This document shows, one piece after another, positions 33,111-45,706 of a stretch of DNA of 45,750 nt. The notes under the pieces are model-generated. The model saw only the letters and a program-made list of their open reading frames with translations. It was not told where the DNA came from and searched no databases. The first letter of the stretch is position 1. Each line of letters begins with the position of its first letter. The DNA lies in NCBI GenBank assembly GCA_026989495.1, contig JALSJE010000125.1:1-45750 (forward strand), read 5' to 3'. The translations under genes were made by a program, and so were the position numbers. This stretch comes from Gammaproteobacteria bacterium. Lineage in GTDB: Bacteria; Pseudomonadota; Gammaproteobacteria; S144-34.

Positions 33111-34837
33111 GTGGCCGCCTCCGCGCCCAGGGCCACGTGCATGGGGCCACGCGGCGCATCCGGGGGCACGTCCAGCAGCCGCAGCGCCCCCGCCATCACG
33201 CGCGCGAACACGGGCGCGGCCACCTCACCGCCGTAGTAGGCGCCGGCGCGCGGCTCGTCGATCACCACGACGGCCACCAGGCGCGGGCGGCTCGCCGGGG
33301 CCATGCCGGCGAAGAGGGCCACGTAGCGCGTGTCGCTGTAGCCCCCGGGACCGGCCTTGCGCACGGTGCCGGTCTTGCCCGCCACCCGGTAGCCGGGCAC
33401 GGCGGCGCGCCGCCCCGTGCCGCCCGGGCCCACCACGCCCTCCAGCATGGCGCGCACCTGGCGCGCCACGCGCGCGGGCAGCACCCGCTCGCTCCCGGCG
33501 TTTCCGGCGCGCCGCGGGAAGCTCACCTGCGGCAGCCGCCCGTCGGCGGCCAGCGCCGCGTAGGCGCGCGCGAGCTGCAGGGCCGTGACCGAGAGCCCGT
33601 AGCCGAAGGCTGCCGTGGCCTGCTCGACCACGTGCCAGCGGCGGTGGTCGAGCAGCACGCCGTCGGCCTCGCCCGGGAAGCCGCTGGCCGTGGCGCGGCC
33701 GAAGCCGAGGCGCGCGTAGACCGACCACAGACGCCGCGCCGGGAGCGCCAGCGCGATCTTGGCCGCGCCCACGTTGCTGGAGCGGCGGACGACCTCGGTG
33801 ACGTCCAGCAGGCCGAAGTTGCGGATGTCGCGCACGGTGGCGTCGGCCACGCGCAGCAGCCCCGGGCGGGTGTCCACGGGGGTGTCCGGGCGGAAGCGCC
33901 CGCTTTCCAGCGCCGCTGCCACCGTGAAGGGCTTCATGGTGGAGCCCGGCTCGAAGACGTCGGTGACGGCGCGGTTGCGGCGTGCCGTGCGCGGGCCGCG
34001 GTCACGGCGGTTGGGGTTGTAGGCGGGCTGGTTGGCCATGGCCAGCACCTCGCCCGTGCGCGCGTCCAGCACCACGATCGAGCCGCCGCGGGCGCGGTGG
34101 CGCAGCACCGCGGCCTTGAGCTCGCGGTAGGCGAGGTACTGCAGGCGCCGGTCGAGGGCGAGGCGCAGGTCGCGGCCGGGGCGCGCGGGCCGCAACAGGG
34201 CCACGTCGCGCACCACGCGCCCGAGCCGGTCCTTGAGCACGCGCTTGGCCCCGGGCTCGCCTCGCAGCCAGCGGTCCCAGCCGAGCTCCACGCCCTCCTG
34301 GCCCACGTCGTCGATGTTGGTGAAGCCCACCACGTGCGCGGCCACCTCGCCCATGGGGTAGTAGCGGCGGTACTCGCGCTGCAGGTGCACGCCGGGCAGC
34401 CCCAGCGCCATCACCCGCGCGGCGGTGGCCGGATCCACATGGCGGCGCAGGTACACGAACTCGCGCTCGCGCCGGGCGGCGATGCGGCGCACGAGCCGCT
34501 CGGCCGGCATGCCCAGCGCCTGGGCGAGCCGCGCCAGGGCACGGCGGTCGGCGGGCAGCGCTCCAGGGTCGGCCCACACGGAGTCCACCGGCGTGCTGAT
34601 GGCGAGCGGCTCGCCGTTGCGGTCCATGATCATGCCGCGGTGCGCGGGCACGCTTACCACCCGCAGGTGGCGCGCCTCGCCCTGGCGGCGCAGGAAGTCG
34701 GTGTTGAGCACCTGCAGGAAGACCGCGCGTCCGGCCAGCGCGAGCCCCGCCAGCGCGAAGCAGGCGAGCACCACACGCCGGCGCGCGAGCGCCGGATCGG
34801 CCCGCCCCCCTGCGCTTTCGTGCCGCTGCCACCTCAT
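33107..34837 (-). CDS. ftsI: Peptidoglycan D,D-transpeptidase FtsI (PBP3)
   Basis: 'PAHRGMIMDRNGEPLAISTPVDSVWADPG', active site 'FEPGSTMKPFTVAAAL', 'VAGKTGTVRKAG'. Confidence 0.98.
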   Translation of the reverse strand: MRWQRHESAGGRADPALARRRVVLACFALAGLALAGRAVFLQVLNTDFLRRQGEARHLRVVSVPAHRGMIMDRNGEPLAISTPVDSVWADPGALPADRRALARLAQALGMPAERLVRRIAARREREFVYLRRHVDPATAARVMALGLPGVHLQREYRRYYPMGEVAAHVVGFTNIDDVGQEGVELGWDRWLRGEPGAKRVLKDRLGRVVRDVALLRPARPGRDLRLALDRRLQYLAYRELKAAVLRHRARGGSIVVLDARTGEVLAMANQPAYNPNRRDRGPRTARRNRAVTDVFEPGSTMKPFTVAAALESGRFRPDTPVDTRPGLLRVADATVRDIRNFGLLDVTEVVRRSSNVGAAKIALALPARRLWSVYARLGFGRATASGFPGEADGVLLDHRRWHVVEQATAAFGYGLSVTALQLARAYAALAADGRLPQVSFPRRAGNAGSERVLPARVARQVRAMLEGVVGPGGTGRRAAVPGYRVAGKTGTVRKAGPGGYSDTRYVALFAGMAPASRPRLVAVVVIDEPRAGAYYGGEVAAPVFARVMAGALRLLDVPPDAPRGPMHVALGAEAAT

Positions 34838-35103
34838 GGCCTCACCACCACCACCTCGTCCGGCCGCGGCAGGCGCATCCGCAGCCGCTCGCGCGCGAGG
34901 CGCTCGATACGCGAGTGGGCGGCCCAGGTGCTCTGCTCGAGCTGCAGCCGCCCCCACTCCACCTCGAGCGCGTCGCGCGCCTGCTCCAGGCGCGCGAGCT
35001 CGGCGTAGAGGCGCCGGCTGAGGTGGCTGGTGTAGACCACCCCCAGGGCCGAGGCGATCACCGCCAGCGCCAGCCCGGCCGCCAGGAGGCGCGCCCCGCT
35101 CAT
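34834..35103 (-). CDS. ftsL: Cell division protein FtsL
   Basis: 89 aa single TM plus heptad-rich '[48 protein letters not shown]'; between rsmH and ftsI. Confidence 0.95.
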   Translation of the reverse strand: MSGARLLAAGLALAVIASALGVVYTSHLSRRLYAELARLEQARDALEVEWGRLQLEQSTWAAHSRIERLARERLRMRLPRPDEVVVVRP

Positions 35104-36020
35104 GCCGCCAGCCTCTCCGCCGCCCGCAGGACCGCGCTGCGCGCGCGCGGGTTGGCCGCCACCTCCGCCGCCCCGGGGCGCACCGGCCCGCCGAGCAGCC
35201 GCAGCCGCGGGGCCCTGGGCGGCGGGAGACCCGGCGCCGGGGGCGCCGGCCGCGCCTCGCCGCGCAGGAAGCGCTTGACGATGCGGTCCTCGAGCGAATG
35301 GAAGCTGATCACCACGAGCCGCCCGCCCGGCGCGAGCGCCTCCACGGCCTGAGCCAGCCCCGCCCGCAGGGCCTCCAGCTCGCGGTTGACGTGGATACGG
35401 ATGGCCTGGAAGGTGCGCGTCGCCGGGTGCTTGCCCGGCTCGCGCCCCGGCACCGCGCGCGCCACCACCTCGGCCAGCTCCGCGGTGCGCCGCAAGGGGC
35501 GGGCACGCACGATGGCGCGGGCGATGCGCCGGGCGTGGCGCTCCTCGCCGTACTCGGCGATGACGCGGGCGATCTCGCGCTCCGGGGCGCGGTTGAGCCA
35601 GTCGGCCGCGCTCTCGCCCGCCGCGGGGTCCATCCGCATGTCCAGGGGGCCGTCGCGCAGGAAGCTGAAGCCGCGCCCGGGATCGTCGAGCTGGGGCGAA
35701 GAGACGCCGAGGTCCATGAGGATGCCGTCCACGCGCCCGGCCCAGCCCTGCGCGGCCACCAGCCCCGCGAGCGCCGCGAAGGAGCCCTGGGCCACGCGCA
35801 CCCGGGGGTCGCCGCCCAGGTGCGCGCGGGCGTGGGCCACGGCCTCCGGATCGCGGTCGAGCACGAGCAGCCTTCCGGCCGGGCCGAGGCACGCGAGCAC
35901 TGCGGCCGCGTGGCCGCCGCGCCCGTAGGTGGCGTCCACGTAGCGCCCTGCCGCCCGCACGTCCAAGGCCTCCAGCACCTCCTCCAGCAGCACCGGCCGG
36001 TGGCCCGGCGCCTCCGCCAT
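35100..36020 (-). CDS. rsmH: 16S rRNA (cytosine1402-N4)-methyltransferase RsmH
   Basis: '[36 protein letters not shown]', '[34 protein letters not shown]', '[14 protein letters not shown]'. Confidence 0.98.
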   Translation of the reverse strand: MAEAPGHRPVLLEEVLEALDVRAAGRYVDATYGRGGHAAAVLACLGPAGRLLVLDRDPEAVAHARAHLGGDPRVRVAQGSFAALAGLVAAQGWAGRVDGILMDLGVSSPQLDDPGRGFSFLRDGPLDMRMDPAAGESAADWLNRAPEREIARVIAEYGEERHARRIARAIVRARPLRRTAELAEVVARAVPGREPGKHPATRTFQAIRIHVNRELEALRAGLAQAVEALAPGGRLVVISFHSLEDRIVKRFLRGEARPAPPAPGLPPPRAPRLRLLGGPVRPGAAEVAANPRARSAVLRAAERLAA

Positions 36021-36025
36021 GGGAC

Positions 36026-36484
36026 CTACAGGGACAGCGAGGCGAGCTCCGGCGCCAGCGCCTCGATGGCCTCGCCCTCCGCCTCCTCGAGCCATGCCTC
36101 GCGACGCTCCGACCAGGTCGCCTCGTCCCACAGCTCGAACTTGTTGCCTTGCCCGATCAGCACCACCCGCCGGTCCAGCCCCGCGAACTCCCGCAGCGGC
36201 GGCGGGACCAGGATGCGGCCGTGGCTGTCGAGCTCGCACTCGGTGGCATGGCCGATGAGGAGGCGCTGCAGGCGCCGCGCGGCCGGGTTGAGGCTGGGCA
36301 GGCGCACGAGCTTGCGCTCGATCTCCTCCCATTCCGGCAGGGGGTAGAGCAGCAGGCAGTGGTCCGGGTCCACCGTGACCACCATCTGCCCGTCGCAGCG
36401 CTGGACCAGCCGGTCGCGGTAGCGGCTGGGCATGGCCATCCGCCCCTTGGCGTCCAGCGTCAGATGATTGACCCCCCGGAACAA
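36026..36484 (-). CDS. mraZ: Transcriptional regulator MraZ
   Basis: '[26 protein letters not shown]...[17 protein letters not shown]...[38 protein letters not shown]'. Confidence 0.98.
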   Translation of the reverse strand: MFRGVNHLTLDAKGRMAMPSRYRDRLVQRCDGQMVVTVDPDHCLLLYPLPEWEEIERKLVRLPSLNPAARRLQRLLIGHATECELDSHGRILVPPPLREFAGLDRRVVLIGQGNKFELWDEATWSERREAWLEEAEGEAIEALAPELASLSL

Positions 36485-36509
36485 GCCTGCCCCCTCTGGT
36501 GGCCCGGGC

Positions 36510-36535
36510 TCCCATTACGTCCCACTTTTTCCCAC
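36510..36535 (-). promoter_or_regulatory. MraZ operator: three TGGGN boxes at 10-bp period
   Basis: Minus strand AAAGTGGGAAAAAGTGGGACGTAATGGGAG: TGGGA-N5-TGGGA-N5-TGGGA, directly upstream of mraZ. Confidence 0.88.
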
Positions 36536-36543
36536 TTTGTGAC

Positions 36544-36573
36544 ACTATAGGTACCCGCTCTCGCGGCTGTCAA
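36544..36573 (-). promoter_or_regulatory. Sigma70-type promoter for mraZ/dcw cluster
   Basis: Minus strand TTGACA (36568-36573) - 18 nt - TATAGT (36544-36549), immediately upstream of the MraZ boxes. Confidence 0.85.
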
Positions 36574-36702
36574 GGACGACCGCGCCGAAAGTTGCTTGGC
36601 GGACAGGAGCTTACGCGCTCCGCCGGGTCTCGGAAGCGTGACAAAAAGCGCAGGAATCAGCCGGTTGCGAAAGCAAGCTGAGAAACAAGGTCAATCCATG
36701 AG

Positions 36703-36732
36703 AAAAGGCCCGGAGGCCGGGGCCTCCGGGCC
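36703..36732 (-). terminator. Intrinsic terminator downstream of rnpB
   Basis: Minus strand GGCCCGGAGGC-CCCG-GCCTCCGGGCC followed by TTTTCTC. Confidence 0.85.
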
Positions 36733-36743
36733 GGGTTCGGCGC

Positions 36744-37107
36744 GAGCCGGCCTGTAAGCCGGGTTCTGTTCCCCGCCGCGGGGGCGGGGCGGCAGCCATT
36801 CATCTGGGACGTGCGTCGCCGCACGCCTCTAGCGACCTACCCGGGAGCCGTGCGGGCCACACGATCGCTCCCCTATTCGGTCTTGCTCCGGGTGGGGTTT
36901 GCCGTGCCGCGGATGTCGCCACCCGCGCGGTGCGCTCTTACCGCACCGTTTCACCCTTGCCTGTGCCCCGGAGGGGCCATCGGCGGTCTGTTCTCTGTGG
37001 CACTTTCCGTGGGCTCGCGCCCCCCAGGCGTTACCTGGCACCCTGCCCTGCGGAGCCCGGACTTTCCTCCCCGCGCGCGAGGCGCGGAGCGGCTGCCCGG
37101 CCGGCTC
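36744..37107 (-). ncRNA. rnpB: RNase P RNA, bacterial class A (ends approximate)
   Basis: Minus strand GAGCCGGCCGGGCAGCCGC...GAGGAAAGTCCGGGCTCC...CAGGGTGCCAGGTAACGCCTGG...CCACAGAGAACAGACCGCC...GGTAAGAGCGCACCG...CCAGATGAATGGCTGCC...ACAGAACCCGGCTTACAGGCCGGCTC. Confidence 0.97.
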
Positions 37108-37151
37108 GCCCGGGCCACTCTAGGCCCGCGCCCCGGCGGGCGCAAGGCCGC

Positions 37152-37997
37152 TCAGCGGCCATCCTTTTCGACCGCCCAGCGGTAGAGCCGGTTCCGTGGC
37201 AGGCCCGTGATCTCCGCCGCCGCGCGCGCCGCCTCCCGGGGCGGCAGCCGCTGGAGGAGGACGGCTAGCACCCGCCGCGCCTCGGCCTCGTCCGGGGCGG
37301 GCGGCGCCTCGGCCCCCGACACCACCACCACGGCCTCCCCGCGCCGCTGATCGGCCTCGGCGGCCACGCGCGCGGCGAGCGCCTCCAGCGTGCCGCGCAG
37401 GACCGTCTCGTGCCGCTTGGTGAGCTCGCGCGCCACCACCGCCCGGCGCTCCCGTCCCAGCGTCCCGGCCATGTCCGCCAGGCTCTCGGCCAACCGGTGG
37501 GGGGCCTCGAAAAAGACCAGGGTGCGCCTCTCGCCGCGCAGCGTGCCGAGCCGCGCGCGCCTGCCGGCCGCCTTCGCCGGCAGGAAGCCCTCGAACACGA
37601 AGCGCTCGGCCGGCAGCCCCGCGACCGACAGGGCCGCGGTCACCGCGCTCGGGCCGGGCACGGCCACCACCTCCAGCCCCGCCTCCCCCGCCGCGGCCAC
37701 CAGGCGCCGGCCCGGGTCGCTCACGAGCGGTGTGCCGGCGTCGCTCACCAGGGCCAGGGCCTCGCCCGCGCGCAGGGCCGCGAGCAGCTCGGGCACGCGG
37801 CGGGCCTCGTTGTGGGCGTGCAGCGAGACCAGCGGCGTGGCCAGCCCCAGGCGCCTGAGCAGCGCGCCCGTGACGCGCGTGTCCTCGGCCACCACGCGCC
37901 CCACGCCCGCCAGAACGGCCCGCGCCCGCGGGCTCAGGTCGCCGAGGTTGCCGATGGGCGTGGCGACCACGTAGAGCGTGCCGGGCTCGATTGACAC
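37152..37997 (-). CDS. rsmI: 16S rRNA (cytidine1402-2'-O)-methyltransferase RsmI (GTG start)
   Basis: 'GTLYVVATPIGNLGDLSPRARAVLAGVGRVVAEDTRVTGALL', 'ALVSDAGTPLVSDPG', 'VVAVPGPSAVTAALSVAGLP', 'FFEAPHRLAESL'. Confidence 0.98.
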   Translation of the reverse strand: MSIEPGTLYVVATPIGNLGDLSPRARAVLAGVGRVVAEDTRVTGALLRRLGLATPLVSLHAHNEARRVPELLAALRAGEALALVSDAGTPLVSDPGRRLVAAAGEAGLEVVAVPGPSAVTAALSVAGLPAERFVFEGFLPAKAAGRRARLGTLRGERRTLVFFEAPHRLAESLADMAGTLGRERRAVVARELTKRHETVLRGTLEALAARVAAEADQRRGEAVVVVSGAEAPPAPDEAEARRVLAVLLQRLPPREAARAAAEITGLPRNRLYRWAVEKDGR

Positions 37998-38088
37998 CTC
38001 CGGGGCGCCTTCCGATACTCGCTCCACCTTGCGCACCCCATCCGCCAGCCTGTCCGTCGGGGCCCGCCGGCCGGGGCCACGGCCGCCT

Positions 38089-41824
<3,736 letters not shown>

Positions 41825-41825
41825 G

Positions 41826-41847
41826 GCCTGCGCCGCGCGGCGCAGGC
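41826..41847. repeat. Perfect 22-bp palindrome between two CDS
   Basis: GCCTGCGCCGC|GCGGCGCAGGC; no T-tract. Confidence 0.8.
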
Positions 41848-41858
41848 GCGGAGCGTAC

Positions 41859-43241
41859 GTGAGCGGTTCCCTCGTCGCCGACCTCGAGCGCGCGGCGGGC
41901 GCGGCGGCCGTGCTGGCCGAGCCCGCCGAACGCTGGACCTACGGCTACGACAACAGCCGCCGCCACGCCATGCCCGCGGCCGTGGTGCTGGCCGAGGAGG
42001 CCGCGCAGGTGGCGGAGGTGGTGCGCGTCTGCCGCGCGCACCGCGCGCCGCTGGTGGCGCGCGGGCGCGGCACGGGCACCGCGGGTGCCGCCGTGCCCGC
42101 CGCCGGCGGCGTGGTGCTGAGCCTCGAGCGCATGGACGCCATCCTCGAGCTCGACCCGGACGACCGCCTCATGGTGGTCCAGCCGGGCGTGACCAACGCC
42201 GCCGTGCAGCGGGCCGCCGCCGCGCACGGCTTCTTCTGGCCCCCGGACCCCACCAGCGCCGAGGTGTGCACCGTGGGCGGCAACCTCGCCTGCAACGCCG
42301 CCGGTCCCCGCGCGGTCAAGTACGGCACCCCGCGCGACTGCACCCTGGGCCTGGAGGCGGTGGCCGGCACCGGCGTGCGCTTCCGCACCGGCGTGCGCAC
42401 CACCAAGGGCGTGGTGGGCTACGACCTCACGCGGCTCATCATCGGCTCCGAGGGCACGCTCGCCGTCATCACCGAGGCCACGCTGCGGCTCACGCCCCTG
42501 CCCGAGGCGCGCCGCACCCTGCGCGCGGTCTACGCCGACGTCGCCGCCGCCGCGCGCGCGGTGACCCGTCTCATGGCCCTGCCCGCCGGGCCCTGCGCCC
42601 TGGAGTTCATGGACCGCCGCGCCCTGGAACTGGTGCGCGGCCACCAGGCCGTGGCCTTGCCCGAAGGCGCCGGGGCCCTGCTCATGATCGAGGCCGACGG
42701 GCCGGCGGGCTGCATCGGCGAGATCGTGGCGGCCACGCGCCGCGCCGCCACCGTCGAGGGCCTGCTCGAGCTGGACGAGGCCGCGGACGAGCAGGCGCGC
42801 GCCGAGCTGTGGCGGGCGCGCAAGGCGCTGTCGCCCGCGCTGCGCAACGCAGCCCCCGGCAAGATCAACGAGGACGTGGTGGTACCGGTCTCACGGCTGG
42901 CCGATCTGGTGCGGGGCCTGGAGCGGCTGGCCGAGACGCACCGCACCCTCATCGTCAACTTCGGCCATGCCGGCAACGGCAACCTGCACGTGAACCTGCT
43001 CTACGACCCGGCCGATGCGGACACGCTTGCACGCGCCGAGCGCTGCCTGGACGCGGTCTTCGGCCTCGTGCTCGAGCTCGGTGGCACCCTCTCGGGCGAG
43101 CACGGCGTAGGGCTGGTCAAGCGCGAGCTGGCCGCACGCGAGCTCGACCCCGCCGCCCTTGCCCTCATGCACGCCCTCAAGGCCCAGTTCGACCCCGACG
43201 GCATCCTCAATCCCGGAAAGACCCTCCCCGAGCCGGCCTGA
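41859..43241 (+). CDS. FAD-linked oxidase (GlcD/D-lactate dehydrogenase type)
   Basis: 'PLVARGRGTGTAGAAVPAAGGVVLSLERMD', 'TVGGNLACNAAGPRAVKYGTPRDCTLGLEAV', 'TLSGEHGVGLVKRELA'. Confidence 0.93.
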   Translation: MSGSLVADLERAAGAAAVLAEPAERWTYGYDNSRRHAMPAAVVLAEEAAQVAEVVRVCRAHRAPLVARGRGTGTAGAAVPAAGGVVLSLERMDAILELDPDDRLMVVQPGVTNAAVQRAAAAHGFFWPPDPTSAEVCTVGGNLACNAAGPRAVKYGTPRDCTLGLEAVAGTGVRFRTGVRTTKGVVGYDLTRLIIGSEGTLAVITEATLRLTPLPEARRTLRAVYADVAAAARAVTRLMALPAGPCALEFMDRRALELVRGHQAVALPEGAGALLMIEADGPAGCIGEIVAATRRAATVEGLLELDEAADEQARAELWRARKALSPALRNAAPGKINEDVVVPVSRLADLVRGLERLAETHRTLIVNFGHAGNGNLHVNLLYDPADADTLARAERCLDAVFGLVLELGGTLSGEHGVGLVKRELAARELDPAALALMHALKAQFDPDGILNPGKTLPEPA

Positions 43242-43256
43242 GGCGCCTCGACGCGC

Positions 43257-43286
43257 TTGACTTCCATCAAGGTTGATTTCCGTCAG
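43257..43286 (+). promoter_or_regulatory. Two tandem FNR/Anr-type boxes
   Basis: TTGACTTCCATCAA (43257-43270) and TTGATTTCCGTCAG (43273-43286), 9/10 and 8/10 to TTGAT-N4-ATCAA; upstream of the porin-like gene. Confidence 0.55.
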
Positions 43287-43449
43287 CGCCGTCGGCGGCA
43301 GCCACCACTATGTTCGCTTCCGATGCAGGGAGAGCGTGCGCAGCCGTCGGGGCCCCATAACGCAAAGACATGCGAAGCCGGACGAACCCTGCCCCACCCA
43401 GGGGACGGGAAAGGCCGCAGCAGATCCGATCCACACTCGGGGGGAAGCC

Positions 43450-44673
43450 ATGAAGACCACAAGCCACCGCATCGAGCACCAGACCTCACTGCTCAGCGCA
43501 CTGCTGGCGACCGGACTCTTCACTGCCGGCGTCTCCAGCGCACTGGCGGATAGCCTCGAGGAGGCCCTGAGGGGAGGCGAGGCGAGCCTCGACATCCGTC
43601 TCCGCTACGAATGGGTCAGGCAGGATGGTGCGGCGGACAACGCACGGGCCTCGACGGTACGGACCCGTATCGGTTACCGCACAGGCACCTATCGCGGCCT
43701 GCAAGCCTTCGTCGAGATGGAGAACACTTCGGCAGTCGGCTCCGAGGGCTACCGAGTCCCCGGCGCCTCGCCCTATGGCCCCCGCACCCCAGGTCGCCCG
43801 ATCGTGGCCGACCCGCTGTTCACCGAGCTGAACCAGGCCTGGCTGGAGCTCACAGGACCTTACACCACACGCATCCGCTACGGCCGCCAGCGCGTGACTC
43901 TCGACAACCATCGGTTCATCGGCAACGTCGGCTGGAGGCAGAACGAGCAGACCTACGACGCCCTCACCCTGCGCAACACCGCCGTCGACGGCCTGAGCAT
44001 CCTCTACGGCTACTTCACCAATGCAAACACGGTTATCGGAACCGACCGGCGCATGGGCTCCCACGTGCTCAACGTCTCATACGGCAAGCTCCCCCTTGGC
44101 CGTCTCACCGCCTACGCCTATCTGCTCGATTTCGAGGCGGGGGCGGGCACGGACAGCCGTACGGTCGGGGCCCGTCTCGCAGGCGAGCTTCCCGCCGGCG
44201 ACCTCAGGCTGGGCTATCTGATCGAGTACGCGCAGCAGGACTCCTATGCCGACAGCTCCGGCCTCGACCATGCCTACCACCGGCTGGAGCTCGGTCTGGG
44301 CCTGCGCGGCCTGACCTTCAGGATCGGCGAGGAGCGGCTCGGCGGCGACGGCGGCACCGCATTCCAGACACCGCTCGCGACTCTGCACGCCATGAACGGT
44401 TGGGCCGACCGCTTCCTGACCACGCCTGCAGACGGGCTCGTGGACCGCTTCCTGTCCGTGGGCGGCAAAGTGGCGGGAATCGCCCTGCGGGCCGTCTACC
44501 ACGACTTCTCCGCCGACCGCGGAGACCGCAGCTACGGCGACGAGATCGACCTCCTTGCCCTCTACCGTTTCGGGCGTCATATCACGCTGGGAGTCAAGTA
44601 TGCCGGCTATGACGCCGACAGCTTCTCGGTCGATACCGACAAGGCATGGGTCTGGATACAGGCCAGGCGCTGA
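43450..44673 (+). CDS. Outer-membrane porin-like / alginate-export-type beta-barrel protein
   Basis: Signal peptide then 'GGEASLDIRLRYEWVRQDGA..ASTVRTRIGYRTGTYRGLQAFVEMENTSAVG...LNQAWLELTGPYTTRIRYGRQRVTLDNHRFIGNVGWRQNEQTYDAL'. Confidence 0.85.
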   Translation: MKTTSHRIEHQTSLLSALLATGLFTAGVSSALADSLEEALRGGEASLDIRLRYEWVRQDGAADNARASTVRTRIGYRTGTYRGLQAFVEMENTSAVGSEGYRVPGASPYGPRTPGRPIVADPLFTELNQAWLELTGPYTTRIRYGRQRVTLDNHRFIGNVGWRQNEQTYDALTLRNTAVDGLSILYGYFTNANTVIGTDRRMGSHVLNVSYGKLPLGRLTAYAYLLDFEAGAGTDSRTVGARLAGELPAGDLRLGYLIEYAQQDSYADSSGLDHAYHRLELGLGLRGLTFRIGEERLGGDGGTAFQTPLATLHAMNGWADRFLTTPADGLVDRFLSVGGKVAGIALRAVYHDFSADRGDRSYGDEIDLLALYRFGRHITLGVKYAGYDADSFSVDTDKAWVWIQARR

Positions 44674-44825
44674 GCCGCACCTCGTGGACGGCGGGCGGCC
44701 ACCAAGCCGAGGGCAAGTCCAGCCGGCGTCCCTCAGCCCTCCGCGCCAGACGTCGTCGGATGGTCTGGAGTCGCCACGCTTTCGTGGACACCTGATGCTT
44801 TGGGATGGAGAAGGAGGTGTCTACG

Positions 44826-45531
44826 ATGGCGAAGACGAGAAAACCGTATCCGCCGGAGTTCCGGCGGCAGATGGTGGAGCCGGTAGCGGGCCGGCCGGAG
44901 CCCGGATTCGCTTGCCCGGGAGTTCGAGCCGGCGGCCGAGAGCACCCGCAACCGGGTCCGGCAGGCCGATCGTGACGAGGGGCGTCGTGGCGACGGCCTG
45001 ACGAGCCCGGAGCGCGATGAGCTGCGGCGGCTGCGGAGGGAGAACCGCCGGCTCAAGATCGGGCGCGAGATCCTGGCAAAAGCCGCGGCTGAGGTATCGC
45101 CCGGGAGACCGACTCGGTGCCGCCGAAGTCTTCGAGGCCGTAGAGGGTGAACCGGGCCCGTTACCTTGTGCCCACGATGTGCCGGCTGCGCGCATTCTCC
45201 CCGAGCGGGTTCCATGCGTGGCTGAAGCGCCCGATATCGGCCCGGGCGCGGCGGGATGCGGAGCTGGCGGAGAAGATCGAGGCCATCCATGCCCGCTCCC
45301 GCAGGACCCATGGGGCGCCCCGGATTCGCGCCGAGCTGCATGCCGAGGGCGAGCGTGTCGGGCGCAAGCGGGTGGCGCGGCTGATGAAGGCCAGGGGTCT
45401 GAAGGGTGTCAGCCGCCGCCGGGGCTGTCGCACCACCTGCCGCGGCGAGGCGGCCCGGGCGGTGCCGGCCCCGGTGGAGCGGGACTTTTGCGGCCGAGGC
45501 CCCGAACCGGCTGTGGGTGGCGGACATCACC
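44826..45531 (+). mobile_element. Degenerate IS3-family element (orfA and orfB remnants, frameshifted and 3'-truncated)
   Basis: orfA-like MAKTRKPYPPEFRRQMVE..., and in another frame RDELRRLRRENRRLKIGREILAKA; orfB-like MCRLRAFSPSGFHAWLKRP...RRTHGAPRIRAELHAEGERVGRKRVARLMKARGLKGVSRR..., then in another frame AEAPNRLWVADIT, ending at repeat copy 3. Confidence 0.88.
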
Positions 45532-45532
45532 G

Positions 45533-45706
45533 GGAAACTCTGATGGAAGCTCTGAAAAATCCGGTTTTTCAGGGCTCCCCGCGGCCATGGACGGCCGCGG
45601 GACGGCCCATGCACAGGGAAGTGCATGACGACACGCGAAAAATCGAAAGGGACCGCGAAGCACTATCGCGCTGATCGATCCGCGCAGCGGATTGGTCAGA
45701 GTTTCC
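45533..45706 (+). repeat. Multi-hairpin repeat element, copy 3 of 3, with perfect 11-bp terminal inverted repeats
   Basis: Left GGAAACTCTGA (45533-45543), right TCAGAGTTTCC (45696-45706); core 45545-45706 aligns to copies 1 and 2. Confidence 0.92.

Noticed and set aside
36811-37268. Several ORFs (e.g. 36811-37185 +, 36930-37268 +, 36829-37041 -)
   Set aside because: They overlap the RNase P RNA gene; translations are artefacts of rnpB.
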